A stretch of 64,000 nt of DNA, taken from contig CAZAPG010000010.1 of NCBI GenBank assembly GCA_964486935.1, positions 62,001-126,000 of the forward strand. Direction: 5' to 3'. The position numbers and the translations under genes were made by a program. Each line of letters opens with the position of its first letter. The first letter of the stretch is position 1. Below the pieces are notes generated by a model. That model did not search any database. It saw only the letters and a list, made by a program, of their open reading frames with translations, and was not told where the DNA came from. This document shows, piece after piece, positions 45,275 through 55,009 of the stretch. The DNA is from CAZAPG01 sp964486935 (lineage in GTDB: Bacteria; Chloroflexota; Anaerolineae; 4572-78; J111).

Positions 45275-48094
45275 TTACAGCAAGCCAATTTCTGTAGCGC
45301 GGGCCACGGCCTGGGTGCGGCTGCGCACGTCCAGCTTGCGGTAAATGTTGATAGTGTGGGTTTTGGCCGTGCCGACGGTAATCACCAGCTTTTCGGCAAT
45401 TTCTTTGTTTGACAGCCCGTCGGCCACCAGCCGGAGCACTTCCAATTCCCGTTCGCTCAACGGCTCTATCAAATCTGGCAGTAATTGGCCGGGAGAGTAG
45501 GATAGGGTTGGCGGCTCTGGTTGAGTAGGGGCGCCAAAGGCCGCCAGCAATTTATCTAAGTAAGCCGGGTTAGAGGCAACCCCCCTGGTTTTAGCCAGGT
45601 TGAGTAATTGGGCCATTGGCGGGCCTTCATCTGCAAAGGTGCGCACAAAGCCGCCCGGCTCGGCCAGAGAAATGGCTCTGGTTAGCGGAGCCAGGGCTTG
45701 CCCGGCGTGCCCCTGGGCGTGCAGGGTTAGCGCCTGGAGCATTAAAATTTCTAGCAGACGCCCGGCCTTGCCGCTGGCTTCGGCTATAGCCTGCATGCGC
45801 TTGAGTAAAGTCAGGGCTTCGTCAAACTGCTCTTGAGCAACATAAACTCGCGCCAGCGTTGAATATTCGCCGGGGTAGCGATGAAAATTGAAACCTTCAT
45901 CCAGCGGCAGGCCACAGGTTTTGGCCCACCGGGCAGCGGCGGCCAGATTTCCCTGGGCCAGCCACAGGCGGGTCTGAACCGCGCCAATCCACACATACAG
46001 CGGGTCTTCCGGGTCAACTGCTTCCAGGGCGCGTTCGATGGCTTGCAGCGCGCCGGTTTTGTCGTTTTGGGCGTGCAGAATACGGGCCAGGATAATCTGA
46101 CCAATTGCCGCCGGGGTGCTTTTGGCGCTGTAAAGCTGCTGCGATAGCTGTAAGCCGATGGTCAGGTGGTGCTGGGCGGCTTCCAAATCGTTTTGTTCGC
46201 GCAGCAAGTCGGCCAGATTCACATATGTCCAGCCGGCAATTAAGAGCGGTTGCCCGGCCTGGCCGCGTTTGGCCGTCCGTTCTTCAACCATTTCCAGCGA
46301 TTGCCGGTAGAATTCAATGGCTTTGGGCAACTGGCCCAAATCTTCTTGAATTCTGCATAAGTTGCCGGTGGTGGGCAGGGCAATGGTAATGGCGTCGATG
46401 TTCCGGCTCAGGTTCAGAGCCTGGTTTAGGGCCTGACTGGCTTTGTCTAAGTCTCCAATGGCTTCGTAGGCGCTACCCAAAATCATCGAGATAATACTGT
46501 GGACCAGTAGATTTTCCTGGGGCAGGCGAGTTAGCGCCTCATGGCAAAGTTCAATAGCCTGTTGAAACTGCTCCCGGTTGGCCATCATCATGGCTTTGAG
46601 GGCGGCCAGTTCACCCCACATACTGCTAACAGTGGCCGGGTCTTGATTGCTGTCGGCTTCAAGGGTTTGCAAGCCCCGCTCAATATCCGGGATGAGTGGC
46701 GGCACCGGCTCCCACTCATTATAGATAGCCTGAGTCCAGCATAGCCCTAATAGCAGCCGTGGCCGGGCGCGAAGCAGGGGTTGGGGCAAGGCGTTCAGCC
46801 AGCCGGAAACGGTGGCTACTTCGCCGCCGGCCAGCATGTCAATGATAACCTGCTCTATCAATTGGGTGGCCCACTCCGGGTCTGGCGCTGCCAGGGCATG
46901 TCGAACGGCTTCGGTCATCAGCCCGTTGGCGGCGTACCACTCGGCGGCCCGGCGGTGCAGCCGGGCTTCGCTTTGGCGACCTGCTTTTTGGCGCAGATGC
47001 TCGCGCAAAAAATCGGCAAATAGGTGGTGGTACCGGTACCAGCGGCGCTCGTTATCCAAGGGAATGATGAACAGGTTGGCGGCTTCCAGATGTTCAAGAG
47101 TCTCTTGCCCATTTAAGGGCAAAGGAGAGGTTATTTCCCCCATGCTCCTCTGCTTCTCTGCTCCCCTGCTTAAAAGCGTGTCGCACAGCGAGCCGCACAT
47201 GCGCTCTAAAATAGAGGTGTATAGTAAAAATTGTTGCACCGGCTCAGGCTGGCGGGCCAAAACTTCTTCGGCCAGGTAGTCGATTACGTAGCGATGGCTG
47301 CCGGTGAAGGCTTTAACAAAGCCCTGGGTGTCGGCATGGCCTTGCATGGAAAGCGCCGCCAGTTGCAGCCCGGCTACCCAGCCCTCGGTGCGGTTTTCCA
47401 GGGCAATGATATCATCCGGCGAGAGATTTAGCCCCATCACTTGATTGAGGAAGGTGACAGCTTCTTTTAGGGTAAAGCGAAGGTCGGCATCGCGCAGTTC
47501 GGTAAGCTGGTTACGGACGCGAAGCCGGTTGAGGGGCAGTGGCGGGTCGACCCGGCTGGTCATGACCAAATGCATTTGGGGCGGCAAATGGTCAAGCAGA
47601 AATGTAAGCGCCTGGTGTATGGAGTTGTTGACGATGATGTGGTAATCATCGAGAATGAGGACAATGTGGTGAGGGATGTTGGTGGCGGCATTAATTAACG
47701 TGGTGAGGGTGGTTTCTATGGGGGGGGCCTGGGGCGCAAGCAGCAGGGTTAGCGCGTCGGCCCCCACATCTTCCGCAATTGTTTCCAGGGCGGCAATAAC
47801 GTAGCTCCAAAAACGCGCCGGGTCGTTATCCTGCTCATCCAGCGAGAGCCAGGCGATTGGATTTTGGATTTTGGATTTTGCGTCTTTTTCCAATCCAAAA
47901 TCTAAAATCGGCAATCTAAAATTGGCAACCCATTCGCTCAACAGGGTGGTTTTGCCAAAGCCGGGCGGCGCAGAAATCAGGGTTAGTTTGCCGCGCAAGC
48001 CCTGGTTGAGCCGCTCAATTAAGCGGGGGCGAGAAACCAGCCCGCTGCGGGTTGGAGGAATATACAATTTTGTTTTAAGCAGGGTTTCGGGCAC
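45275..48094 (-). CDS. MalT-like LuxR-family transcriptional regulator (STAND ATPase)
   Basis: A 939-residue regulator. The N-terminal NTPase begins KTKLYIPPTRSGLVSRPRLIERLNQG, with Walker A APPGFGKTTLL and Walker B LILDDYH. A winged region and TPR-like helical repeats (about 470-830) follow. The C-terminal LuxR helix-turn-helix is LSERELEVLRLVADGLSNKEIAEKL and ends YRKLDVRSRTQAVARA. MalT-type proteins are inducer- and ATP-dependent activators. Two repeat-derived insertions lie inside conserved parts (47856-47927 after the Walker A region; 47127-47172 near residue 315). The target may be the adjacent exporter genes; this is inference. Confidence 0.88.
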   Translation of the reverse strand: MPETLLKTKLYIPPTRSGLVSRPRLIERLNQGLRGKLTLISAPPGFGKTTLLSEWVANFRLPILDFGLEKDAKSKIQNPIAWLSLDEQDNDPARFWSYVIAALETIAEDVGADALTLLLAPQAPPIETTLTTLINAATNIPHHIVLILDDYHIIVNNSIHQALTFLLDHLPPQMHLVMTSRVDPPLPLNRLRVRNQLTELRDADLRFTLKEAVTFLNQVMGLNLSPDDIIALENRTEGWVAGLQLAALSMQGHADTQGFVKAFTGSHRYVIDYLAEEVLARQPEPVQQFLLYTSILERMCGSLCDTLLSRGAEKQRSMGEITSPLPLNGQETLEHLEAANLFIIPLDNERRWYRYHHLFADFLREHLRQKAGRQSEARLHRRAAEWYAANGLMTEAVRHALAAPDPEWATQLIEQVIIDMLAGGEVATVSGWLNALPQPLLRARPRLLLGLCWTQAIYNEWEPVPPLIPDIERGLQTLEADSNQDPATVSSMWGELAALKAMMMANREQFQQAIELCHEALTRLPQENLLVHSIISMILGSAYEAIGDLDKASQALNQALNLSRNIDAITIALPTTGNLCRIQEDLGQLPKAIEFYRQSLEMVEERTAKRGQAGQPLLIAGWTYVNLADLLREQNDLEAAQHHLTIGLQLSQQLYSAKSTPAAIGQIILARILHAQNDKTGALQAIERALEAVDPEDPLYVWIGAVQTRLWLAQGNLAAAARWAKTCGLPLDEGFNFHRYPGEYSTLARVYVAQEQFDEALTLLKRMQAIAEASGKAGRLLEILMLQALTLHAQGHAGQALAPLTRAISLAEPGGFVRTFADEGPPMAQLLNLAKTRGVASNPAYLDKLLAAFGAPTQPEPPTLSYSPGQLLPDLIEPLSERELEVLRLVADGLSNKEIAEKLVITVGTAKTHTINIYRKLDVRSRTQAVARATEIGLL

Positions 48095-48164
48095 AACACT
48101 TTCCCTATAGGGCGCTGGTTCAGATTATAGATGTTCGGGGTGGATATGCAAAAGTAGCAATAAG

Positions 48165-49433
48165 CTATGTTGTTTTATGGGGCCGCTTGATAAAAATGAC
48201 CATTACCCCAATTACAACTGGCAGGGCCAGCAACGCGGTTAAAACCGGGGCATAACTGCCCAGGTAATCCAGGCTAAGGCCCAAAGGGTAAGGCCCCAGG
48301 GCGGTGCCGCCAATAACGCCAATCATGGTGGCCCCTCTGATAGCCCCCAGGTGCAGCCGGCCATAATATTTGGCCCACACCACCGAGTCGATAACTCTAA
48401 AGCTGCCGCTGCCCAAACCAATCAGCGCGGCGTAAACAACGGCTTGCAGGGGGGTGGTCATCACCTGGACCAGCGCCAGCGCCACAATCAGCATAAACAA
48501 GGTCAGGGTTAGCAGCAAACGGGCCGAGAATTTATCAATGAGCCGGCCCATGCTCAAATTGCCCACAATTGATAATATCGCAATCACTTTAAAGGCGTCG
48601 ATAGCCAGTTGACGCTCCAGGCCGCGCACTTCAAACAGCGAAATCTGGTGAAACACAAGCCCGGCCATCAGCATGGTGATGGTTGAAAGCGCCGCCGCAA
48701 AAATCCAAAAAGCGCTGGTTTGTTTGGCTTCGGCCAGCGTCCAGTTTTCTTCGGCGGCCAGCCGCCGCCTGGCCCCATGAACCTGGTCAGAGTCGCCATC
48801 GGGGTACAGGCCGTACTGCTCCGGTTTGTCTTTAAAAAAAAGCCAGCCAACGGGTAGCGCCACCAGCCAAACCAGTCCGCCTAAAATTATCCAGGCCATC
48901 CGCCAGCCTGTCCAATCAATTAACCATTGGGTCAGCGCCGGGTATACAATTAGAGCCACCGGTAAACTCAGGCCGACCAGCCCCATCACGGTGCCCCGCA
49001 GCCGGATGAACCACTGGGCCACCACATTATTGCTAATAAGCTGGAGCGACCCAAACCCCAAAAACCGCAGCGCCAGCAGTCCCAAAAAAATAGAAACTAC
49101 GCTCTGCACCAGCGACAAACTGGCCGTAGCTACGCCCAACCCCACGCAGGCCACTATCACCATTTGGCGGGGGCCGTGGCGGTCTACCAGCCGGCCGGTG
49201 ACGGGCAGCATGAGCGACGCGCCCAACGTGGCCAGGCCATAAATTAGCGAGATATTGGCCCGCGAAATGCCCAAATCATTAATAAAAGCATCAAGAAAAA
49301 CCCCAATGGTAAAGGTTTGGCTGGGACCCATCATCACGGTAATTACCGTGCCGGCCACCACAATGACCCAGCCGTAAAAAAATGGGACGCCGTTGACTAA
49401 CCGGCTCGATTTGGTGGGGGTGCATGTATTCAT
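48165..49433 (-). CDS. MFS transporter (monocarboxylate/oxalate-like)
   Basis: A 422-residue, 12-helix carrier of the major facilitator superfamily. MFS loop motifs are visible as TGRLVDRHGPRQM (helix 2-3) and a second copy MGRLIDKFSARL in the other half; helix 1 is GVPFFYGWVIVVAGTVITVMMGPSQTF. This resembles the MCT/OxlT-like families. The substrate is unknown. ATG 49433 is chosen over TTG 49436 directly next to it. The gap before the next gene holds an inverted repeat CCCTTCGGA/TCCGAAGGG (about 49457-49484) without a T-tract. Confidence 0.87.
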   Translation of the reverse strand: MNTCTPTKSSRLVNGVPFFYGWVIVVAGTVITVMMGPSQTFTIGVFLDAFINDLGISRANISLIYGLATLGASLMLPVTGRLVDRHGPRQMVIVACVGLGVATASLSLVQSVVSIFLGLLALRFLGFGSLQLISNNVVAQWFIRLRGTVMGLVGLSLPVALIVYPALTQWLIDWTGWRMAWIILGGLVWLVALPVGWLFFKDKPEQYGLYPDGDSDQVHGARRRLAAEENWTLAEAKQTSAFWIFAAALSTITMLMAGLVFHQISLFEVRGLERQLAIDAFKVIAILSIVGNLSMGRLIDKFSARLLLTLTLFMLIVALALVQVMTTPLQAVVYAALIGLGSGSFRVIDSVVWAKYYGRLHLGAIRGATMIGVIGGTALGPYPLGLSLDYLGSYAPVLTALLALPVVIGVMVIFIKRPHKTT

Positions 49434-49521
49434 CAAGTTGACCTATTTAACCGAGAAACCCTTCGGAACTTTTAACTCCGAAGGGCTTGCGGAAAAGATA
49501 CGCGGCCATCATTACGCCTTT

Positions 49522-49965
49522 TTACTCAAGCCAGCGCACCGGGTCGCCAATGCTGATTTGGCCATCATCCAGCACTTCGCCAAAAACGCCGCCCTGCCAC
49601 TTATCGCTCATTAATTTTTTCAGACCCGGCCAGGCCTCGTCCATGCGTTCGCACGGTTTGGTTTCGCCGTAAATGCGAATGCGGCAGTTGCCAATTTGCA
49701 AAATTCGGTGGCGGCTTTCGGCCAGCCGAATGCCGCTGACCATCAGATTGGCCCGCCGGTTTGAGGGGTTGAGCGACGCCCCCAACTGCGCCATCAGCGA
49801 GTCCCACACCTCTTTTTCAATAATTGTTACCTGCCGTTTGCCGCCCTGATTGGCGTTGCCTACCAGGCCAAAATTGGCTTTGAGGGTAGCCCGTTCGGTA
49901 AAGTCCATGGGGCCAAGTTTCATGCGCTTCAGCCAGATAGCTTCAAGTTTGCCGTTGTTGTTCAT
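49522..49965 (-). CDS. MOSC domain protein
   Basis: A 147-residue stand-alone MOSC domain: ANFGLVGNANQGGKRQVTIIE, LNPSNRRANLMVSGIRL, and the sulfur-carrying Cys in IRIYGETKPCERMDEA. MOSC domains bind persulfide sulfur in molybdenum-cofactor sulfurases and related enzymes (YiiM-like). The reaction here is unknown. It lies 33 bp downstream of the PAC2 gene and is probably co-transcribed with it. Confidence 0.85.
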   Translation of the reverse strand: MNNNGKLEAIWLKRMKLGPMDFTERATLKANFGLVGNANQGGKRQVTIIEKEVWDSLMAQLGASLNPSNRRANLMVSGIRLAESRHRILQIGNCRIRIYGETKPCERMDEAWPGLKKLMSDKWQGGVFGEVLDDGQISIGDPVRWLE

Positions 49966-49998
49966 AAATTACTTTCCTCGACTTGTTTTTTAGCGGGG

Positions 49999-50919
49999 TC
50001 AATTATCCATATCGTCAAGCAGGTCGCCCAGCTCGCGTTCCCACACATCGTCCAGAGGCATAAATGACATCTCATTAAAATCTTCGGTCAGATTGCGCAG
50101 GTAATCTTTAACCTTGAGTTGGGGCATCTCTTTTTCCAGGGCCTCAATTTTTGAGTCCATCGAAAGGATTAACTCATGGCTAAACTGCTCCAGTTCAGAC
50201 AGGTCAAGGCCCAGGTCAAACATATGGTTGAGGCGTCGCAGCAGGTCGTACCAGGCTTTGTAATCATTTTCAATGCGGATACCTTGCAACAGCGAGGATA
50301 ATTGCGACAAATCATAGGCGGGCACAAAGGCGTACATTACAAAAAATTCCAGCCCCTTTTCCTCGGCCTGGCTCAGTAGAAAAGAACCGATGGTCGCGCC
50401 GCCTTCATAATTAGAGAACCTGACCGCGTATTCTTCTAACCCGGCTTTCATGTGGGGCAGGCTGTAAGCGCAGGATATATCCCTGTCTTTGTCATAGGGC
50501 ATGGGGCCATACACCCCCCCCACCGCGCTCATTTTTTTGACCCCCAGAGCTTGGGCAGCTTCAAACAGGGCGTCGCCATATTGTTCGGCGTTGAGGTGGG
50601 GTTCGCTGCCCAAAAATATCACCAGCCCTTTTTGCTCATCGCCGGTATAAAAAAATTCATTTTTTCGATGCGACAGGGCTTTGGTGTGTCCCTCTTTAAG
50701 CTTTATTTCCGGGCGCAAAAAGTGATGGGTGCCCGGTATCTGGAACAGGTAAAAACCGGCCGGCTTGATTTCGCCAATTTTCCTGGCCCCGGTATGCTCA
50801 ATCAGGTATTGCGGCAACTCCGATGAAATTGAGCCGGCATCGGCCCACTGCTGCCAGCCGACAATCATATATATTTCCCTGGCCGTTGGCTTTTCCCAAA
50901 GTTCAAGCTGATTATTCAT
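49999..50919 (-). CDS. PAC2-family protein
   Basis: A 306-residue protein with PAC2-family features: YMIVGWQQWADAGSISSELPQYLI, a LVIFLGSEPHLNAEQYGDALFEAA strand-helix, and GGVYGPMPYDKDRDISCAYS. The C-terminal ~80 residues are helical and acidic. The family is related to eukaryotic proteasome-assembly chaperone 2; bacterial members have no proven function. No proteasome genes are in the window. Confidence 0.85.
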   Translation of the reverse strand: MNNQLELWEKPTAREIYMIVGWQQWADAGSISSELPQYLIEHTGARKIGEIKPAGFYLFQIPGTHHFLRPEIKLKEGHTKALSHRKNEFFYTGDEQKGLVIFLGSEPHLNAEQYGDALFEAAQALGVKKMSAVGGVYGPMPYDKDRDISCAYSLPHMKAGLEEYAVRFSNYEGGATIGSFLLSQAEEKGLEFFVMYAFVPAYDLSQLSSLLQGIRIENDYKAWYDLLRRLNHMFDLGLDLSELEQFSHELILSMDSKIEALEKEMPQLKVKDYLRNLTEDFNEMSFMPLDDVWERELGDLLDDMDN

Positions 50920-51013
50920 TGATTATTTTCTCCAATCAAGCGGGTCAGCGCGCTTCCTCTTAATGTAATGGTATTTGGGGGATTGGTCAAACCATACCGC
51001 CTTTAAAAAATAA

Positions 51014-51046
51014 AATTGGACACGGGTACCCCGCCCGTGTCCAATT
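51014..51046 (-). terminator. Terminator after the SBBP/dockerin gene
   Basis: AATTGGACACGGG (51014-51026) pairs with CCCGTGTCCAATT (51034-51046). On the minus strand the stem is followed by TTTATTTTTT. It lies 28 bp after the stop of the propeller gene. Confidence 0.85.
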
Positions 51047-51074
51047 GGCGTTTTGTTGGCCGATAAAAAAGCTG

Positions 51075-54000
51075 CTATTGGCTGCCGGGCAGTTTTTGAC
51101 CAAAGTTACTGGCAATGATGGTCAGGTCAAAAATATCAACCACGCCGTCGCCGTTCAGGTCGGCGGCGGAATCGCTGCTGCCGTAGCGAGAGGCAACCAG
51201 CGACAAATCAAAGATGTCAACCTGACCGTCGCCGTTTACATCGCTGAGCGTAACTTTTTCCACGGAATAGAAATTAAATGTAATCTCGTCGCTTTCTCCC
51301 TGGCGCAGCGCCGAAGCCGGGGCAATGCCGCCGCAAACCGCGGCGTGGTCGCCAATTACGCTGACCACGCCGGGCGCGCCGCCGCTGGTCACATAAACCC
51401 GATTGGCGGCGCGGTCAACAGCAATGCCGTCGGTGGGGTTAGCGCCCACGTTTTGAGCAAAGGGCACGTGAAAACGGCTGCTCCAGCCTTTGGGAATGAA
51501 GAGCGCCTGGTTGGCCTCGCTGCCGTCACCGGTGGCGGTAGTGGCCCACACGTGCCCGCCATCGCCGGCCGGCCCAAGGTGGGGGTTAACGGCAATAACC
51601 CGCAGCGGGATGCGCCGGTTGGGGTTGTAACCCCGCTGAAACGAGGCCCAGCCCAAAAACTGGTCGGGCTGGCCGTTGAGCGGGCCAAGGGCCACAATCC
51701 GGTTGGTTTGGATGGTGGCGACATACACAATGTCTCGCGTTTCATCCACGGCGATGCCGTAGGCCCGGCCGCTATCCCACAGTTGCGTCACTTTGCTAAC
51801 CGCCGCGTCGTTGAGAACGGTCACGGAGTTGTGACCGTTGTTAGCCACGTACACCTTGCCGTTGTTGGGATTGGCCGCTAGGTGGAAAGGCTGGTTGAAC
51901 GAGCCGGTGAGCGTGGTCACAACGCTGTGGCCGGCGGCGTCAACCACCGAAACGGAATTGCCCAGGCTGTTAGCCACGTAAACGTAATTGTGCAGCGGGT
52001 CGTAAGCCACGCCCCACGGCCCCTGGCCCACCGCAATGGCCGGATGCGCCACAAAATCGGCGGGGTTGTCGGCGGCCTGGATGGGGGTCAGCAGGTTGGG
52101 CGCATAGTTTGACACCCAGATAACATCGTTGGCGGGGTCGTAGGCCAGGCCGTTGGCGCTGGTAATGCCGGTGATGGTGCGCAGCACGGTGTTGGTTGCG
52201 CCATCAATTACCGAGACGCTGTTGCTGCCAAAGTTGGCCACGTAAACCCGGCCCCGCTCCGAATCAACCGCCACGCCGCGCGGGTTGTCGCCCACGGTAA
52301 TCTGGCCCAGGCCGGTGGGGGCGCAGGCGTGCTCCGGCACGGGCGGCGGCGTGGGTTCGGGTTCCGGCTCGCTGCTGCCGGTGAAGAGTTTGGCGATGAA
52401 GGCATCCTGCCCGCCGGAGCGCTCCGTATCAAAGGCTAACTCGGTAACGGGGAAATCGGGCGAGCCGGTGTAGCCGGTAACATAAACGTTGCCGCCGGCG
52501 TCGGCGACCAGGTCGTAGCCCGCTTCGCCATACTGGCCGCCCAGATAAGTGCCATAGGCTAAGGCGCTGCCGGCCGGATTCAGTTTGGCCACAAAGGCGT
52601 CAGGGTAGCCGCTTCGGCTGGTCTGAAATGAATCGGGGGTGACGGGAAAATCGGTGGAATAGGTTGCGCCGGTCACATAGGCGTGGTTTGACTCGTCTAC
52701 GGCAATGGCAAAGCCGTTATCGTGGTCGCTGCCGCCCAGATAGGTGGCGTAAACCAGCCCGCTGCCGGCGGCGTTGAATTTGACCACAAAAACATCGCCC
52801 AGATGGGTGATATCATCGCTGCTGTGGGCCTCTGTTTGAAAGGCACCGGGCGTCGTGGGGAAGTTGGTCGAGGTGGTATCGCCGGTAACGTAAGCGTTGC
52901 CGTCCGGGTCTACGGCAATGCCCCGGCCGGCATCGTTGCCGTTGCCGCCCAAAAAGGTGGCGTAGCTCAACTCGCTGCCGGTGGGGTTCAGTTTGGCCAC
53001 AAAGATGCGGTTAAAGCTGGTATCAAACGCGCCGGGCGTGGTGGGAAAATCGGCGGATTCGGTTGCGCCGGTCAGGTAGGCGCTGCCCGACTCGTCAACC
53101 GCGATGGCGCTGCCTTCATCGGTGTTGCTGCCGCCAAGATAGGTGGCGTAATCCAGATTGCTGCCGGCGGAATTTAGTTTGACTACAAAGGCATCGCGGC
53201 CAAAGGCGCCGCCGCCGTTGTAGTCGGTATCCAGCGCGCCCGGCGTTACCGGAAAGTCCGCCGAGGCGGTAAAGCCGGTGACAAAAGCGTTGCCGCCGTT
53301 ATCCACGGCCAGGCCAAAGCCCAACTCGGAGTCGCCGCCGCCCAGATAGGTGGCGTAGGCCAGCTCCGTTCCGCCGGGGTTGAGCTTGAGCGCAAAGGCA
53401 TCGCCGCTGCCGTTGTAGGTGGTATCAAAGGCGTCGGGCGTTACCGGAAAATCAAGGGAAGCGGTATCGCCGGTAACATAGGCGCTGCCCGCCTCGTCCA
53501 CCGCAATGGCAAAGCCCCGGCCCCCGCCGATAAAGGTGGCGTAAACCAAATCTGCGCCGGCGGGGTTCAATTTAGCCACAAAAGAGTCGCCGCCATCCAC
53601 ATTGATATCAAACGCGCCGGGCGTTACCGGAAAGTCGGTGGAGATGGTATGGCCGACAATGTAGGCGTTGCCTTCCTGGTCTATGGTAATGGAGCGGCCA
53701 TCCTCGCCGCCTGCGCTGCCGCCCAAAAAGGTGCTGTAAAGCAGGTCAGCCGCACCCGCCGCCGCAATTTCTGTGGGCAGGCTGCCGGCCGTCGTTTCCG
53801 CCGGGGCAAAGGGGGCGGCAATTTCGGCCTGGTTGACCTGTTGAGGGGCGGCGGTTAATTCAACCGGCTGGTAATCTGTATCAACCACCTGTAATAAAGG
53901 CAGCGTCACCTCGCCGACGGCGGTATTCAGCCGGAGCTGGCCGTTGTCATCCAGGCTCATTTCATCGGCGCCTGCTACCTGAAGCCGCACTTCCGGCCCG

Positions 54001-54554
54001 GAGTCGCCGGTTTGAGCCAGGGCGGCCTCCGGCGCGTCGCGCAAAACCAGCCGCTGCACCAACTTGCCATTTTGGCCGGTCAGTTCCAGGTCAACGCCGG
54101 GGTACAAATCTATGTAGCGCACGCCGCCCCAAACCGGCACGTTGGCCTGCCAGTTGCCGGGGTCGCTGCCGGCAAAGTAAGAGATGGTAGTATCCAGCCG
54201 GTTGAACGGCTCTAACTGCGGCGCAGGGTTGGCGCCGGCAAAACCAAAGCGCAGGTTGACGCCCCGCAGTGGTTCGGGCGGCAGGCCGGCGGAGGGGTTG
54301 CCGGTTGTGGCGGGCTGTTTAACCACTGTTACCCACAGCGCATCATCGGCCAGGCGCAGAGTCATCTGGCCCATATTGGCCTGAAAGCGAATCCGCGCAT
54401 CAGAAAACTGGCCCACGTTTTCAATAAACATTACGGAAGGCTCTTCTTCCTGAGCCAGAGTGGCCGGGCCAGGCAGGCTGATTGAGGCCAGTACCAGGGT
54501 TATCAGGGCTAACCCGCCGATGAACCATATTTTTATTTTCGGTTGTGTTTTCAT
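51075..54554 (-). CDS. Large secreted beta-propeller protein with SBBP repeats and C-terminal dockerin
   Basis: A 1159-residue secreted protein. A signal peptide (IKIWFIGGLALITLVLASIS, Ala-rich cut site near residue 35) is followed by an N-terminal domain starting FIENVGQFSDARIRF, as usual before SBBP repeats. I count seven SBBP repeats (about residues 270-735), each of the type LxYATYLGG...GNAYVTGxTxSxDFPVTPGAFD, enough for one seven-bladed propeller. A YVTN-type propeller follows (~760-1080, GVAVDSERGRVYVANFGSNSVSVID). The end is a type I dockerin with two calcium loops (DVNGDGQVDIFDLSLVASRYG; DLNGDGVVDIFDL). No anchor is visible; attachment may be through a cohesin elsewhere. Confidence 0.88.
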   Translation of the reverse strand: MKTQPKIKIWFIGGLALITLVLASISLPGPATLAQEEEPSVMFIENVGQFSDARIRFQANMGQMTLRLADDALWVTVVKQPATTGNPSAGLPPEPLRGVNLRFGFAGANPAPQLEPFNRLDTTISYFAGSDPGNWQANVPVWGGVRYIDLYPGVDLELTGQNGKLVQRLVLRDAPEAALAQTGDSGPEVRLQVAGADEMSLDDNGQLRLNTAVGEVTLPLLQVVDTDYQPVELTAAPQQVNQAEIAAPFAPAETTAGSLPTEIAAAGAADLLYSTFLGGSAGGEDGRSITIDQEGNAYIVGHTISTDFPVTPGAFDINVDGGDSFVAKLNPAGADLVYATFIGGGRGFAIAVDEAGSAYVTGDTASLDFPVTPDAFDTTYNGSGDAFALKLNPGGTELAYATYLGGGDSELGFGLAVDNGGNAFVTGFTASADFPVTPGALDTDYNGGGAFGRDAFVVKLNSAGSNLDYATYLGGSNTDEGSAIAVDESGSAYLTGATESADFPTTPGAFDTSFNRIFVAKLNPTGSELSYATFLGGNGNDAGRGIAVDPDGNAYVTGDTTSTNFPTTPGAFQTEAHSSDDITHLGDVFVVKFNAAGSGLVYATYLGGSDHDNGFAIAVDESNHAYVTGATYSTDFPVTPDSFQTSRSGYPDAFVAKLNPAGSALAYGTYLGGQYGEAGYDLVADAGGNVYVTGYTGSPDFPVTELAFDTERSGGQDAFIAKLFTGSSEPEPEPTPPPVPEHACAPTGLGQITVGDNPRGVAVDSERGRVYVANFGSNSVSVIDGATNTVLRTITGITSANGLAYDPANDVIWVSNYAPNLLTPIQAADNPADFVAHPAIAVGQGPWGVAYDPLHNYVYVANSLGNSVSVVDAAGHSVVTTLTGSFNQPFHLAANPNNGKVYVANNGHNSVTVLNDAAVSKVTQLWDSGRAYGIAVDETRDIVYVATIQTNRIVALGPLNGQPDQFLGWASFQRGYNPNRRIPLRVIAVNPHLGPAGDGGHVWATTATGDGSEANQALFIPKGWSSRFHVPFAQNVGANPTDGIAVDRAANRVYVTSGGAPGVVSVIGDHAAVCGGIAPASALRQGESDEITFNFYSVEKVTLSDVNGDGQVDIFDLSLVASRYGSSDSAADLNGDGVVDIFDLTIIASNFGQKLPGSQ

Positions 54555-54575
54555 AATTTATCCCTTCCCTACGGG

Positions 54576-54785
54576 TCAAACAACAAAAAAGCCAACCCTG
54601 TAACGGGCTGGCTCGATAAATAAAGTATCAAAGGCGGGGTCAACGGGATACATCTCCCTTATTGGCCGGGAAAATGTATCGCGCACCCAGGCGTAAACGG
54701 CAGGCAACCGGTTTTGCATATAGAATTTTTTGGTTTGCGCGCCATACCGATTTTTTAAAGAGCTGCTACCCGCCAGGGTAGACAT
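54576..54785 (-). CDS. Doubtful small frame in the leader of the propeller gene
   Basis: A 69-residue frame (MSTLAGSSSLKNRYG...FVV) has only a weak ribosome-binding site (AAGG, 14 nt before ATG). Its last codons are the terminator hairpin 54591-54612 and the T-tract. It may be a real short gene, a leader peptide, or chance. It is basic and has no membrane segment. I do not recognise it. Confidence 0.3.
   Translation of the reverse strand: MSTLAGSSSLKNRYGAQTKKFYMQNRLPAVYAWVRDTFSRPIREMYPVDPAFDTLFIEPARYRVGFFVV
54585..54612 (-). terminator. Terminator/attenuator hairpin before the propeller gene
   Basis: On the minus strand GCCAGCCC pairs with GGGTTGGC around GTTACA, then TTTTTTG. It lies 31 bp before the ATG of the 1159-residue gene, so it would end a leader transcript unless read through. 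Confidence 0.65.
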
Positions 54786-54883
54786 ATTATCTTAACCTTG
54801 AGTATATCAAGAAGATGTCTCCAAGTCTAGTGACAAATGGTACTACATTGAGGTGATAATTGTCATTTTGGTGAAATTCAGCC

Positions 54884-54913
54884 GTCTGGTAGGGATTTCC
54901 CTACCCCTCAGAC
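54884..54913. repeat. Inverted repeat between divergent transcripts
   Basis: GTCTG...GGTAGGG with ATTT loop and CCCTACC...CAGAC make a nested inverted repeat about 95 bp before the small gene at 55010. It could be an operator or an RNA hairpin. The rest of 54786-55009 shows only a -10-like AGTATA (54803-54808, minus strand), similar to the exporter promoters. Confidence 0.5.
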
Positions 54914-55009
54914 AGGAGTCTTCCCCATTGAAGGAGGGATGAAGAGGGTGTATAGTTGGTAACAAGTAGGATCAATCAAGGTCCTGCACTTTGCAGAAGG
55001 ATTATGACC

